Part shown: positions 18,080 to 26,605 of the stretch, one piece after another
Position numbering within the stretch: position 1 is the first letter of the stretch
Layout: every line of letters begins with the position of its first letter
The notes under the pieces: generated by a model
Databases searched by the model: none
The model's input: only the letters and a program-made list of their open reading frames with translations
What the model was told of the DNA's origin: nothing
Source: an uncultured Clostridia bacterium
Lineage (GTDB): Bacteria; Bacillota; Clostridia; TANB77; CAG-508
Assembly: GCA_944387495.1 (NCBI GenBank)
Contig: CALXFD010000010.1
Span: forward strand, 1 to 54,957
Direction of reading: 5' to 3'
DNA: 54,957 nt
Made by a program: the position numbers and the translations under genes

Positions 18080-18887
18080 ATATATCCCTTCCTATGTTTG
18101 GCACTGCTTCTAATAATTTTTTATTCATATATCTTGATGTCATATCATATATTTCTGTAATTCTATCCATTGTTTTTTGGTCTTTATACATAAATTTATT
18201 ATATAATTTTTCTAAATATTGTCTATTTTTAATTTCTTGTAATGCATAATTATAGTTCATATTCCATATGAACATATATCTTGTTATTAATAAATCTGCT
18301 GAATTTTTGATTTTTCCGTAATCTAATTCTCGAACTTTCATAAATTCATTATATATTTCATCTGATAATGTTTCATCAGTTAAATCTTCTTTATCATATA
18401 ATGCTTTTTTATCTGCATTGTCATCTATAATTATATTTAAAATATCTAATGTATCACTATCTCTTATAATATTCATATGAAGTCTTTCGCGTTTTGTAAC
18501 ATCTTTTGTTAATAATGATTGATTTTTATTATGATTTATTATTGCTAAATAAATTATCCTATCATAACATGTATCTTCAATAAATTTTCTAATTAAATTA
18601 TCTTGAAATAAAATTTTTATACCTAATTCTCCATGATTTATACTTTTTTTATCATCAAATGTGTTAAATTGTTTTATTTGTTCAAATCTTCCTATATCAT
18701 GTAATAATCCTATTAATTCTGCCAACCTAACATCTTCATCTGACAATCTTAAATATTTTGCCGTATTTTTTGCTATTTCTGCTACTCTATACATATGTGC
18801 TATTTTTATAGCAATTTTTCCGTTTGTTGGGTCATATTTTTTTATGTATTCTTTAAAAACTTTTTTTGCTTTTGTTACATCTATCAT
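18024..18887 (-). CDS. HD-domain phosphohydrolase, paralogue 2
   Basis: A 287-residue HD-superfamily protein with H31, H63-D64 (LLHDIGRFEQ), the H in INHNKNQ and the D in IIRDSDTLDIL. It shares length, motif spacing and the LIGLLHDIGRFE block with the downstream gene, so the pair arose by duplication. The C-terminal 60 residues (MNKKLLEAVPNIGRDIYDK) have no counterpart there and partly overlap the downstream start. TTGAGGTG precedes the ATG. It is the first gene of the group running to topB. Confidence 0.78.
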   Translation of the reverse strand: MIDVTKAKKVFKEYIKKYDPTNGKIAIKIAHMYRVAEIAKNTAKYLRLSDEDVRLAELIGLLHDIGRFEQIKQFNTFDDKKSINHGELGIKILFQDNLIRKFIEDTCYDRIIYLAIINHNKNQSLLTKDVTKRERLHMNIIRDSDTLDILNIIIDDNADKKALYDKEDLTDETLSDEIYNEFMKVRELDYGKIKNSADLLITRYMFIWNMNYNYALQEIKNRQYLEKLYNKFMYKDQKTMDRITEIYDMTSRYMNKKLLEAVPNIGRDIYDKFRKMQRGVYKVHQTI

Positions 18888-18985
18888 TTTTCACACCTCA
18901 ATGCAAATTTTAACATTAATATTTTTTTAATGCAATACTTAACTTTAATTTAAATTTAATTCATAATTTAAAGTTCTCCAACTCC

Positions 18986-19014
18986 TTGATTTATTACTAT
19001 TTTTATTATATAAT
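18986..19014 (+). promoter_or_regulatory. Promoter of leuS
   Basis: TTGATT, a 17-bp spacer and TATAAT lie 35 bp before the ATG. This leaves a leader of only about 25-30 nt, too short for a T-box. Confidence 0.7.
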
Positions 19015-19049
19015 ACTAAAAATTACATAATTGAAAGGAGCTTATTTTT

Positions 19050-21443
19050 ATGTCATACAATTTTAGAGAAATAGAAAAAAAATGGCAAGAATATTGGGAT
19101 GAAAATAAAACATTTTATACAGACGTTTGGGATTTTTCAAAACCAAAATATTATGCACTAGACATGTTTCCATATCCATCTGGTCAAGGTCTTCATGTTG
19201 GTCATCCAGAAGGATATACTGCAACAGATATAATTTCTAGAATGAAGAGAATGCAAGGTTATAATGTTTTACATCCTATGGGCTGGGATGCCTTTGGACT
19301 TCCTGCTGAACAATATGCAATAAAAACAGGTAATCATCCTGCTAAATTTACAGAAAAAAATATTAATACTTTTAAAAAGCAATTAAAAATGCTTGGTCTT
19401 TCTTTTGACTGGGATAAAGAAATTTCTACATGTGATCCTAATTATTATAAATGGACTCAATGGATTTTTAAACAATTATATAAAGATGGACTTGCTAAAC
19501 TTATTGAAATGCCTGTAAATTGGTGTGAAGGTTTAGGTTGTGTATTATCTAATGATGAAGTTATAAATGGAAAAAGTGAAAGAGGTGGCTTCCCTGTTGT
19601 TCGTAAAAATATGAAACAATGGGTTATGGATATACCTAAATATGCAGACATCTTATTAGATGGCTTAGAAGATATTGATTGGCCTGAATCTACAAAAGAA
19701 ATTCAAAGAAATTGGATTGGACGTTCTGAGGGTGCAGAAGTTACTTTTTCTATTGATGGTTTTGAAGATTTAAAATTCACTGTATTTACAACAAGACCTG
19801 ATACTTTATTTGGTGCTACATATTGTGTTTTTGCACCAGAACATGAATTGGTTCAAAAAATAACTACTACTGAACAAAAGGCTTTAATTGACGAATATGT
19901 TAAGCTTTCAGCTTCTAAATCTGATTTAGAAAGAACTGAGTTAAATAAAGAAAAAACTGGTGTATTTACTGGTAGTTATGCTATTAACCCTGTTAATGGT
20001 AAAAAAATTCCTATTTGGATTTCTGATTATGTATTATCAACATATGGAACTGGTGCTATAATGGCAGTTCCTGCACATGACCAAAGAGATTATGAATTTG
20101 CTACAAAATTTTCTCTTGAAATCATCCCTGTTTTAGATGGTGGAGATGTTTCAAAAGAAGCTTTTACTGGCGATGGTGTACATATTAATTCTGATTTCTT
20201 AAATGGATTAAATAAAGATGATGCTATTAATAAAATGATTTCTTGGTTAGAAGATAAGAAAATAGGCAGTAAAAAAGTAAATTATAAATTGCGTGAATGG
20301 ATTTTTGCAAGACAACGTTATTGGGGTGAGCCAATACCTATTGTATATTTAGATGATGAAATGAAAGCATTAGCAGATAGTGATTTACCATTAGAATTAC
20401 CTGAATTAGAAGATTATGCTCCTTCAAAAACAGGTGCTTCTCCATTAGATAAAGCAACTGATTGGGTAAATACAACATTTGAAAATAAACCTGCTAAAAG
20501 AGAAACAAGTACAATGCCAGGTTCTGCTGGTTCAAGTTGGTATTTTTTAAGATATATTGACCCACACAATAATAATGAATTAGCTGACAAAAAGTTATTA
20601 GAACACTGGTTACCTGTTGATTTATACTTAGGTGGTCCTGAACATGCTGTTGGTCATTTATTATATTCTAGATTTTGGAATAATTATTTATATAATAAAG
20701 GTATTGTTCCTGTAAAAGAACCATTTGCAAAACTTCGTCATCAAGGTATGATTTTAGGTTCTAATGGAGAAAAAATGAGTAAATCAAAAGGAAATGTTAT
20801 AAATCCTGATGATATGGTTAGAGAATATGGTGCAGATTCTTTAAGAATGTATGAAATGTTCATGGGACCTATTGATGCAGCTAAACCTTGGGATCCTAAT
20901 GGTATTGATGGATGTAAGAAATTCTTAGATAGAGTTTGGAGATTGTATACTGAATCAGATAAAATCCAAGATAAAGAAAATAAAAATTTGGAAAGAGTTT
21001 ATCATTTTACAGTTAAAAAAGTTACAAATGATTATGAAAGTATGAATTTTAATACTGCAATTTCTCAAATGATGATTTTTATTAACAATGTTTATAAAGA
21101 AAATGTATTTCCAAAAGAATATGCAGAAGGATTTTTAAAATTATTAAATCCTATTTCTCCTCACATTACTGAGGAATTATGGAATAAAATATTTAACCAT
21201 AATAATACTATTAGTTATGAAAAATGGCCTACATATGATGAAGAAAAAACAATAGCAGATGAAATTACTCTACCTATCCAATTTAATGGTAAATTAAAAA
21301 CTACTATAACTATTAATTTAGATGAAGATGAAGCTCTTGTAAAAGAAAAAGTTCATACTGCTATTGCCTCTAAATTAGATGGTAAAACTATTATAAAAGA
21401 AATATATGTTAAAAATAAAATTTATAATATTGTTGTGAAATAA
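19050..21443 (+). CDS. leuS: Leucyl-tRNA synthetase
   Basis: A 797-residue class I synthetase that charges tRNA-Leu. The HIGH box is at about residues 47-53 ([14 protein letters not shown]). The CP1 editing domain spans about 225-410 ([36 protein letters not shown]). KMSKS is at about 572 ([12 protein letters not shown]). The C-terminal anticodon-binding and tail domains are complete. AAAGGAG precedes the ATG. Unlike many Firmicute synthetase genes it has no room for a T-box leader. Confidence 0.97.
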   Translation: MSYNFREIEKKWQEYWDENKTFYTDVWDFSKPKYYALDMFPYPSGQGLHVGHPEGYTATDIISRMKRMQGYNVLHPMGWDAFGLPAEQYAIKTGNHPAKFTEKNINTFKKQLKMLGLSFDWDKEISTCDPNYYKWTQWIFKQLYKDGLAKLIEMPVNWCEGLGCVLSNDEVINGKSERGGFPVVRKNMKQWVMDIPKYADILLDGLEDIDWPESTKEIQRNWIGRSEGAEVTFSIDGFEDLKFTVFTTRPDTLFGATYCVFAPEHELVQKITTTEQKALIDEYVKLSASKSDLERTELNKEKTGVFTGSYAINPVNGKKIPIWISDYVLSTYGTGAIMAVPAHDQRDYEFATKFSLEIIPVLDGGDVSKEAFTGDGVHINSDFLNGLNKDDAINKMISWLEDKKIGSKKVNYKLREWIFARQRYWGEPIPIVYLDDEMKALADSDLPLELPELEDYAPSKTGASPLDKATDWVNTTFENKPAKRETSTMPGSAGSSWYFLRYIDPHNNNELADKKLLEHWLPVDLYLGGPEHAVGHLLYSRFWNNYLYNKGIVPVKEPFAKLRHQGMILGSNGEKMSKSKGNVINPDDMVREYGADSLRMYEMFMGPIDAAKPWDPNGIDGCKKFLDRVWRLYTESDKIQDKENKNLERVYHFTVKKVTNDYESMNFNTAISQMMIFINNVYKENVFPKEYAEGFLKLLNPISPHITEELWNKIFNHNNTISYEKWPTYDEEKTIADEITLPIQFNGKLKTTITINLDEDEALVKEKVHTAIASKLDGKTIIKEIYVKNKIYNIVVK

Positions 21444-21449
21444 TATATA

Positions 21450-21485
21450 TGCCTATTAGTATTAAAATACTAGTAGGTATTTTAT
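21450..21485 (+). terminator. Terminator of leuS
   Basis: TGCCTATTAGTAT pairs with ATACTAGTAGGTA (two G.U) over a short loop, followed by TTTT. Confidence 0.8.
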
Positions 21486-21606
21486 TTTGCTAATATATAT
21501 TTTTTATAAATAAAGATTCTAAGATATGAAACAAAAACTTTTTAAAACAAATTTTTTTGAATATTTTTCTAATAACTTTTTGAATAAAATATTTTTATTG
21601 TGTTTT

Positions 21607-21658
21607 AGAAAAGTGTATATGTATATTCTTAAAATTATTAGATACATTACACTTTTCT
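21607..21658 (-). terminator. Terminator of the decapeptide-repeat gene
   Basis: On the minus strand the stem AGAAAAGTGTAATGTAT pairs with ATACATATACACTTTTCT, with one bulged base. It begins at the stop codon. Confidence 0.6.
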
Positions 21659-22173
21659 TATCCTCTTTGTACTTTTTGGTTTAAAAAATATAGCATATCA
21701 TCATGTTTTTGTAGATGTTTTTCAATTTTTTCTATTTTGCTATCTTGCTCAGAAATCTTTTCTGAATGCACTTTAAATGCATCAAATAAAGCCATTAATT
21801 TTTCTCCATGTTCTACTTCTATTCTTGCTACTGAACCACTAATTTTACGTAATTCTTCTTTCATTTTTGGTATTTCTTCTAATTGCTTTTTAATTTTTGG
21901 TATTTCTTCTAGTTGCTTTTTAATTTTTGGTATCTCTTCTAGTTGTTTTTTGATTTTTGGTATTTCTTCTAGTTGTTTTTTGATTTTTGGTATTTCTTCT
22001 AGTTGTTTTTTCATTTCTGGAATTTCATCTACTAATACTTTCATTTCTTCTATTTGCTTTTTCATCTTTGGTATTTCTTCCAATTGTTTTTCAATTCTTG
22101 GAATAGCTTTTGTTGTAATGTTTTTTACTTCTTTGTAGATTTCTAAAAGAAGATTTGTTTCTTCAACATTCAT
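21658..22173 (-). CDS. Decapeptide-repeat coiled-coil protein
   Basis: A 171-residue protein of unknown function. Residues 20-120 consist of about eight ten-residue units of the form EIPKIKKQLE, four of them identical at the protein level, with one 7-residue interruption (EMKVLVD). A mixed helical region rich in charged residues follows (VARIEVEHGEKLMALFDAF, IEKIEKHLQKHDDMLYFL) and is likely coiled coil. No signal peptide. I use the ATG at 22173 because AAGGAGGG is well placed there; a longer frame to 22218 lacks a site. Ten-residue periodicity with a proline per unit is not a classical heptad. Single-gene transcript. Confidence 0.7.
   Translation of the reverse strand: MNVEETNLLLEIYKEVKNITTKAIPRIEKQLEEIPKMKKQIEEMKVLVDEIPEMKKQLEEIPKIKKQLEEIPKIKKQLEEIPKIKKQLEEIPKIKKQLEEIPKMKEELRKISGSVARIEVEHGEKLMALFDAFKVHSEKISEQDSKIEKIEKHLQKHDDMLYFLNQKVQRG
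21852..22105. repeat. Tandem 30-bp repeats in the decapeptide-repeat gene
   Basis: About eight 30-bp units encode EIPKIKKQLE-type decapeptides. The four central copies are nearly identical in DNA. The unit keeps frame, so copy number can change without breaking the protein. Confidence 0.85.
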
Positions 22174-22367
22174 ATTTTCTCCCTCCTTTCTTATACTAAT
22201 TGTATAAAAATTATACATGCTTTTTGTTTTAAAGTCAACAAAAACTTTTCGACAAAAAACTACATTTCATAATCACTTTTTGTATTTTATTTGTTATATT
22301 AGCGAATTTTGTAATCTAACTGTAATTAATATTTAATATTTTTGTCATATATTTAAGAACTTTTTAT

Positions 22368-22396
22368 AGTATAATATAATTAGATTATATTATACT
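22368..22396. promoter_or_regulatory. Perfect 13-bp palindrome at the -10/leader of the HExxH gene
   Basis: AGTATAATATAAT is followed by TAG and then its exact complement. The left arm contains TATAAT, a candidate -10, and the right arm ends at the ribosome binding site (AAGGAG). It could be an operator, or an RNA hairpin that masks the start. Confidence 0.5.
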
Positions 22397-22409
22397 AAGG
22401 AGAATTAGG

Positions 22410-23507
22410 ATGAGTATAAAATCTGATTTAAAAAAAGATGGAATTGAAGTTTTAGAAAGGCTAGATACATTAAAAATTAATTCTATTGCCAAAAATATTG
22501 CTACTAAATTATGCGAAACTTTTCCAGATTATGGTTTAAATGAAAATGAATTATTTATAAAATTATCTAGACTTGATATGTATAAAGCAAAAATGCCGGA
22601 AGGAATGGCTGAGGCTAATTATTTTTATAAGAATTCATCAATTTATTTTAATGAACATATTCCTGACGAAGATATGGAAGAATTTGCCATTCACGAATGT
22701 ATACATTATCTTCAAGAAGTAAAAGATAAAAGAAATTATTTATTAAAAATGGGATTATGTGATTATACTGAATTTAAAATTTATGGACTTGGCTTAAATG
22801 AAGCAGCTGTTCAGTTGATGTCTTCAAAAATAATTGGTATACCAAAAGATTATGTTAAATATTTTGGTATAGATTTCGAAACAACTAGCCCTTCATATTA
22901 TCCTTTGGAATGTTGTTTAGTAAATCAATTAGCTTATTTAATTGGTGAAGATGTTTTATTTAAAAGTACTTTACGTAGTGATGATAATTTTAAAAATAAA
23001 TTTGCAGAAGCAACTTCTAGAAAAGATTTTATGGCAATTCAAAATGCAATTGATGATATATTATTTGCAGAAGAAGATATTATAAAGTTAAACAATAAGA
23101 TTATACAAATAGATGATAGAAATAAAAAAGTTGATGGAATGCTTAAAAAAATTGATGAGTTGAAAAATGAAATTAAATTAACTTTTTTAAGAACTCAAAA
23201 CCTTATAATTTCAAGTTATTTTGATAATGCTTTTAATAGAATTTCAAATTTAGAAGAGCTTGAAAATTATAGAAAAAAACTTTATTCTATAAAACCTTAT
23301 TTAGGTTATACCGAAGGTTATACATTTTTTAATGATTATTATGTTGAAAAAATGGCTCAATTAGAGCATAAGTATAATGTTTTTGAAAATAATGGTATGG
23401 AAACTTCTATACGTTTAAATACTAAAAAAGAAAATAAATTTGTTGCCTTTTTAAAAACACTAAAAAAACTAATATTAGGCAAAAGTGGAGAAAACGAAAT
23501 CGAGTAA
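22410..23507 (+). CDS. HExxH zincin-like protein
   Basis: A 365-residue protein of unknown function with a probable zinc protease site: HECIHYLQE near residue 94 and a downstream NEAAVQLM that could give the third (Glu) ligand. A helical region follows (KLNNKIIQIDDRNKKVDGML, likely coiled coil), and then a short basic amphipathic segment (FVAFLKTLKKLILG) that could touch the membrane. No export signal. AAGGAG precedes the ATG. The last eight residues KSGENEIE are encoded by the arm of the hairpin element starting at 23481, so the native C-terminus has been replaced or extended. Confidence 0.65.
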   Translation: MSIKSDLKKDGIEVLERLDTLKINSIAKNIATKLCETFPDYGLNENELFIKLSRLDMYKAKMPEGMAEANYFYKNSSIYFNEHIPDEDMEEFAIHECIHYLQEVKDKRNYLLKMGLCDYTEFKIYGLGLNEAAVQLMSSKIIGIPKDYVKYFGIDFETTSPSYYPLECCLVNQLAYLIGEDVLFKSTLRSDDNFKNKFAEATSRKDFMAIQNAIDDILFAEEDIIKLNNKIIQIDDRNKKVDGMLKKIDELKNEIKLTFLRTQNLIISSYFDNAFNRISNLEELENYRKKLYSIKPYLGYTEGYTFFNDYYVEKMAQLEHKYNVFENNGMETSIRLNTKKENKFVAFLKTLKKLILGKSGENEIE

Positions 23508-23761
23508 TTATTATAGGCTCAGGGTTTAGATAAAAATTTTTTTTAAACTTAACGGCTCAGCTACATAATTAAGAAGCTCTATGTGAAAAACTGGAACCTT
23601 TTTCTGTGCTGAAATTTATTTATAAATTTCACTCGAACATTATTCCAGTTATTTCACAAAGAGCTTCTAAATTATTTCGCATCACACATTAAGTTTAATA
23701 AAAAATTTTTATCTAAACCCTGAGCCTATAATAATTACTCGATTTCGTTTTCTCCACTTTT
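23481..23761. mobile_element. 281-bp inverted-repeat element that ends two genes
   Basis: Arms 23481-23552 (72 bp) and 23689-23761 (73 bp) are complementary except for a one-base indel and one mismatch. Inside is a second stem of about 30 bp (around 23567-23596 with 23643-23673) and a terminal hairpin of GAAATTTA and TAAATTTC. The outermost 27 bp of each arm encode KSGENEIE plus a stop, in frame with the gene on that side. It carries no ORF. It looks like a MITE or repetitive hairpin cassette inserted between convergent genes, and as RNA it would also be a strong terminator. Confidence 0.75.
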
Positions 23762-25015
23762 TTCTAAATATTCTATTATATTTTTTGCTGCTTCTCTTCC
23801 TGAATTTGCAGCCCATGCTACCGTTCCTTTTATTCCAGCTAAATCTCCTCCTGCAAATATTTTTTCATTTGATGTTTGATATCTTTCATTTATATTGATA
23901 TTGCCCCATTTATTTAGTTCTAATCCTAAATCTTTAACAAAATTTTGTGGTTTTGAACCGAGTGCCATGACGATATAATCCACATCAATTATATAATTAC
24001 TATTTTCTATATTAATAGGTACTAATCTTGTTTCATTTTCTTTTTTTACAAGCTCAGTTTTTATTAATTCAACTTTTTCAACTTTTTCTTTTCCTAATAT
24101 TTTTACAATATTATTTTGGAATGCAAATTTTATTCCTTCTTCTTTTGCATCTAGTATTTCCTTCTTCTCTGCTGGCATTTGTTCTTCTGCTCTTCTATAT
24201 ACTATTGTTACATCTTGTGCTCCTAGTTTTTTTATAGTTCTTGCACAATCCATTGCAACATTTCCTCCACCTACAACTATAACTTTTTTATCTTTATATT
24301 GTGGATGTAAATTATATTCTAATAATTCATTTCCTCCATATACTCCTTCTAGCTCTTCTCCTTCTACTCCCATTTTTGATGATATATTTGCACCTATACT
24401 TAAAAATATTGCATCATATTTTTTAGATAGTTCATCTATTGTCAAATTTTTTCCTAATTCTTTTTCATATTCTACATTTATTCCTAGTTCTAATATCTTA
24501 TCAACAGTATCTTTTACTATATTTTTTGGTAATCTAAATTCTGGTATTCCAAACATTAATAATCCGCCTAAATATGAATATTTTTCATAAATTGTTACAT
24601 CTATTCCTTCTTTTGCTAAAAAGGCAGAACATGTTAGACCTGCTGGTCCTCCTCCTATTATTGCTACTTTTTTATCTTTTTTTGGTTTTTCTTCATATTG
24701 CTCTTTTAGTGTATATCCTAAATTATTTGCTTTATCAAATACAAATGCTTCAAGTTCTCCTATTGATACAGGTTCTCCTTTTATTCCTCTTACACATGAA
24801 CCTTGACATTGTTTTTCATGTGGACAGATTCTTCCACATACCCCTGGCAATACTGTTGTTTTAGATAATATATTATATGCTTCTTTGTAATCTTCTTTTT
24901 TTATCGCTTGAATAAATGTAGGTATATCATTATTTAATGGGCATCCTTTTAATGAGCACGGTTTTACTTTGCAATTTAAACAATAATTTACTTTTTCTGT
25001 TATTTGTTCATTCAT
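23735..25015 (-). CDS. GltD-like NAD(P)-dependent flavoprotein
   Basis: A 426-residue homologue of the glutamate synthase small subunit. The N-terminus carries two Cys clusters for [4Fe-4S] (CLNCKVKPCSLKGCPLNND and GVCGRICPHEKQCQGSCVRG). FAD binding is at about residue 113 (VAIIGGGPAGLTCSAFLAKEG), NAD(P) binding at about 245 (VIVVGGGNVAMDCARTIKKLG), and a C-terminal GGD motif is in KIFAGGDLAG. It passes electrons from NAD(P)H to a partner; no GltB is in the window, so it may be a stand-alone NfnB- or SudA-type subunit. GATAGGAAAG precedes the ATG. Its last eight residues (KSGENEIE) come from the adjacent hairpin element. Confidence 0.85.
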   Translation of the reverse strand: MNEQITEKVNYCLNCKVKPCSLKGCPLNNDIPTFIQAIKKEDYKEAYNILSKTTVLPGVCGRICPHEKQCQGSCVRGIKGEPVSIGELEAFVFDKANNLGYTLKEQYEEKPKKDKKVAIIGGGPAGLTCSAFLAKEGIDVTIYEKYSYLGGLLMFGIPEFRLPKNIVKDTVDKILELGINVEYEKELGKNLTIDELSKKYDAIFLSIGANISSKMGVEGEELEGVYGGNELLEYNLHPQYKDKKVIVVGGGNVAMDCARTIKKLGAQDVTIVYRRAEEQMPAEKKEILDAKEEGIKFAFQNNIVKILGKEKVEKVELIKTELVKKENETRLVPINIENSNYIIDVDYIVMALGSKPQNFVKDLGLELNKWGNININERYQTSNEKIFAGGDLAGIKGTVAWAANSGREAAKNIIEYLEKSGENEIE

Positions 25016-25043
25016 TTTTTCTTTCCTATCATATATATATTTA

Positions 25044-25062
25044 GGTTTTAGGTCCTATAACC
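25044..25062. promoter_or_regulatory. Dyad-symmetric site upstream of the GltD-like gene
   Basis: GGTTTTAGG, T, CCTATAACC: nine-base half-sites matching at eight positions around one base. The loop is too small for RNA, so a protein-binding operator is the natural reading. No regulator can be named. Confidence 0.3.
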
Positions 25063-25188
25063 ATTTTTTCATATTATATTTTACTTTTTCTATTTCATCT
25101 AGTCAAATAAACTGACCATTTGCTCCAATTATTTATTTATAATTTGTACTTAAAATTAAAAAGTATAGATATTTTTATATATAAAAAT

Positions 25189-25743
25189 TTATTGTTTGTT
25201 AAGCTCTTCTAGTACTAATTTTAAATCTTTAATAAATTCTATTTTTTTAGTTTCATCTCTTAATAAAGCTGCTGGGTGCCATGTTGGCATATATTTGATT
25301 CCCTTTTTTTCAATCCATTTTCCTCTTGATGCTGTTATTCCATATTCTTTTCCTAAAATATTTTTTAATGCTACACTACCTAATAATACAATTATTTCTG
25401 GTTTTACTAATATTACCTGATTTCTTAAATAATTCATACATGCCATAGCTTCATCGTCTTCTGGATTTCTATTTGCTGGTGGTCTACATTTTACTATATT
25501 TGCTATATATACCTCTTCTCTTTTTAATCCAATTGCTTCAAATGCTAAATCCATTAATTTTCCTGCTCTCCCCACAAATGGCTCTCCTAACCTGTCTTCA
25601 TCTGCTCCTGGACCTTCTCCTATTAGCATTAATTTTGCATTTTTATTTCCTGTTCCAAATACTATATTTTGTCTTGTTTTACACAATTTGCATTTATTGC
25701 AATTTTCTATTGATTTTTCTAATTCTTCCCATGTTTCATACAT
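25189..25743 (-). CDS. Uracil-DNA glycosylase, family 4 (Fe-S)
   Basis: A 184-residue enzyme that removes uracil from DNA. Cluster cysteines are C15 and C18 (CNKCKLC) and two more in VKCRPPANRNPEDDEAMAC. The catalytic/uracil pocket motif is GEGPGADEDRLGEPFVGRAG, and the C-terminal minor-groove motif is MPTWHPAALL. Length is typical for family 4. GAGGAAT precedes the ATG. It closes a compact minus-strand group with pgeF, addB and ogg, three of which act on DNA. Confidence 0.93.
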   Translation of the reverse strand: MYETWEELEKSIENCNKCKLCKTRQNIVFGTGNKNAKLMLIGEGPGADEDRLGEPFVGRAGKLMDLAFEAIGLKREEVYIANIVKCRPPANRNPEDDEAMACMNYLRNQVILVKPEIIVLLGSVALKNILGKEYGITASRGKWIEKKGIKYMPTWHPAALLRDETKKIEFIKDLKLVLEELNKQ

Positions 25744-25761
25744 TTTTTATTCCTCTTTTAT

Positions 25762-26601
25762 CTATATTTTTTCAATTATTGCTGTATTTAATCCATAATT
25801 TGGTTTTTCTACTCTTGCTGAATGTAATACATCTGAATTACACATTGTACATATTTTACTATCTATTATATTTTCTGGCTTTAAGCCCACTTCTTCTAGT
25901 ATTAATTTATTTATTAAAACTGTATCTATATGCCATTTATTAGTTTTTTCATTTTTTTCAACTATTTCCTTCATTTGCATTAAACTTGGAAATTCATTCT
26001 CAAATATATCTTTTACATCTTCATCAACTTCGAAGTGACATTTTCTAATACTTGGACAAATACAACATATAATATCTTTTGGTTCACATTTAAATCCTTC
26101 GAACATCTTTCTTACTGTATTTACAGATATTTTTTGTGCTGTTCCTCTCCAACCTGAATGTGTATTTGCTATTACTTTTTTTACTGGATCATAAAATAAT
26201 AGTGATATACAATCCGCACTTGTAGTTGTTAATGCAAGATTTGGTGTATTTGTTACTAACCCATCAGTTTCTTTATAATAATCCTCAAATAAATCCATTT
26301 TATCTTTATTTATTTTTTCTCTTGCTACTTTTACATTTGCTGTATGTTTTTGATTTGCTTTTACTATATTTATTGGCTCTATATCTATATTTTTACATAA
26401 TTTTTCATATGCTAAAATTGCTTTTTCAATTTCATTTTCAGACAAATTCCTATTACCTGCTCTTGTTTTATAATTCAATTCTTTTCCCAAACTATATGCA
26501 TGTCTAATATATTTATTATATTCATTTAGTTTCCTAAATTGTAAATAGCTGACACCATTTTTTTCAAATTGAATTATATTTTCATTTGATAAATCTTTCA
26601 C
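25762..26601 (-). CDS. pgeF: Peptidoglycan editing factor / multicopper-like YfiH protein
   Basis: A protein of about 279 residues of the YfiH/LACC1 family. Metal-site motifs are KANQKHTANV, TTSADCISLLFYD (the conserved Cys), HSGWRGTA and CICPSIRKCHFEV. Characterised members remove mis-incorporated residues from cell-wall precursors or act as purine nucleoside phosphorylase/adenosine deaminase. I prefer the GTG at 26601 (AAGGAG 7 nt upstream); a TTG one codon earlier is possible. The addB stop TGA lies directly behind the same ribosome binding site, so translation is probably coupled. Confidence 0.87.
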   Translation of the reverse strand: MKDLSNENIIQFEKNGVSYLQFRKLNEYNKYIRHAYSLGKELNYKTRAGNRNLSENEIEKAILAYEKLCKNIDIEPINIVKANQKHTANVKVAREKINKDKMDLFEDYYKETDGLVTNTPNLALTTTSADCISLLFYDPVKKVIANTHSGWRGTAQKISVNTVRKMFEGFKCEPKDIICCICPSIRKCHFEVDEDVKDIFENEFPSLMQMKEIVEKNEKTNKWHIDTVLINKLILEEVGLKPENIIDSKICTMCNSDVLHSARVEKPNYGLNTAIIEKI

Positions 26602-26605
26602 CAAA

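Noticed and set aside
18888..19049. A possible T-box leader for leuS.
   Set aside because: The promoter leaves about 25-30 nt of leader; there is no specifier loop or T-box sequence.
21852..22105. CRISPR array.
   Set aside because: The 30-bp repeats are directly tandem with no spacers and encode an in-frame decapeptide; no cas genes occur in the window.
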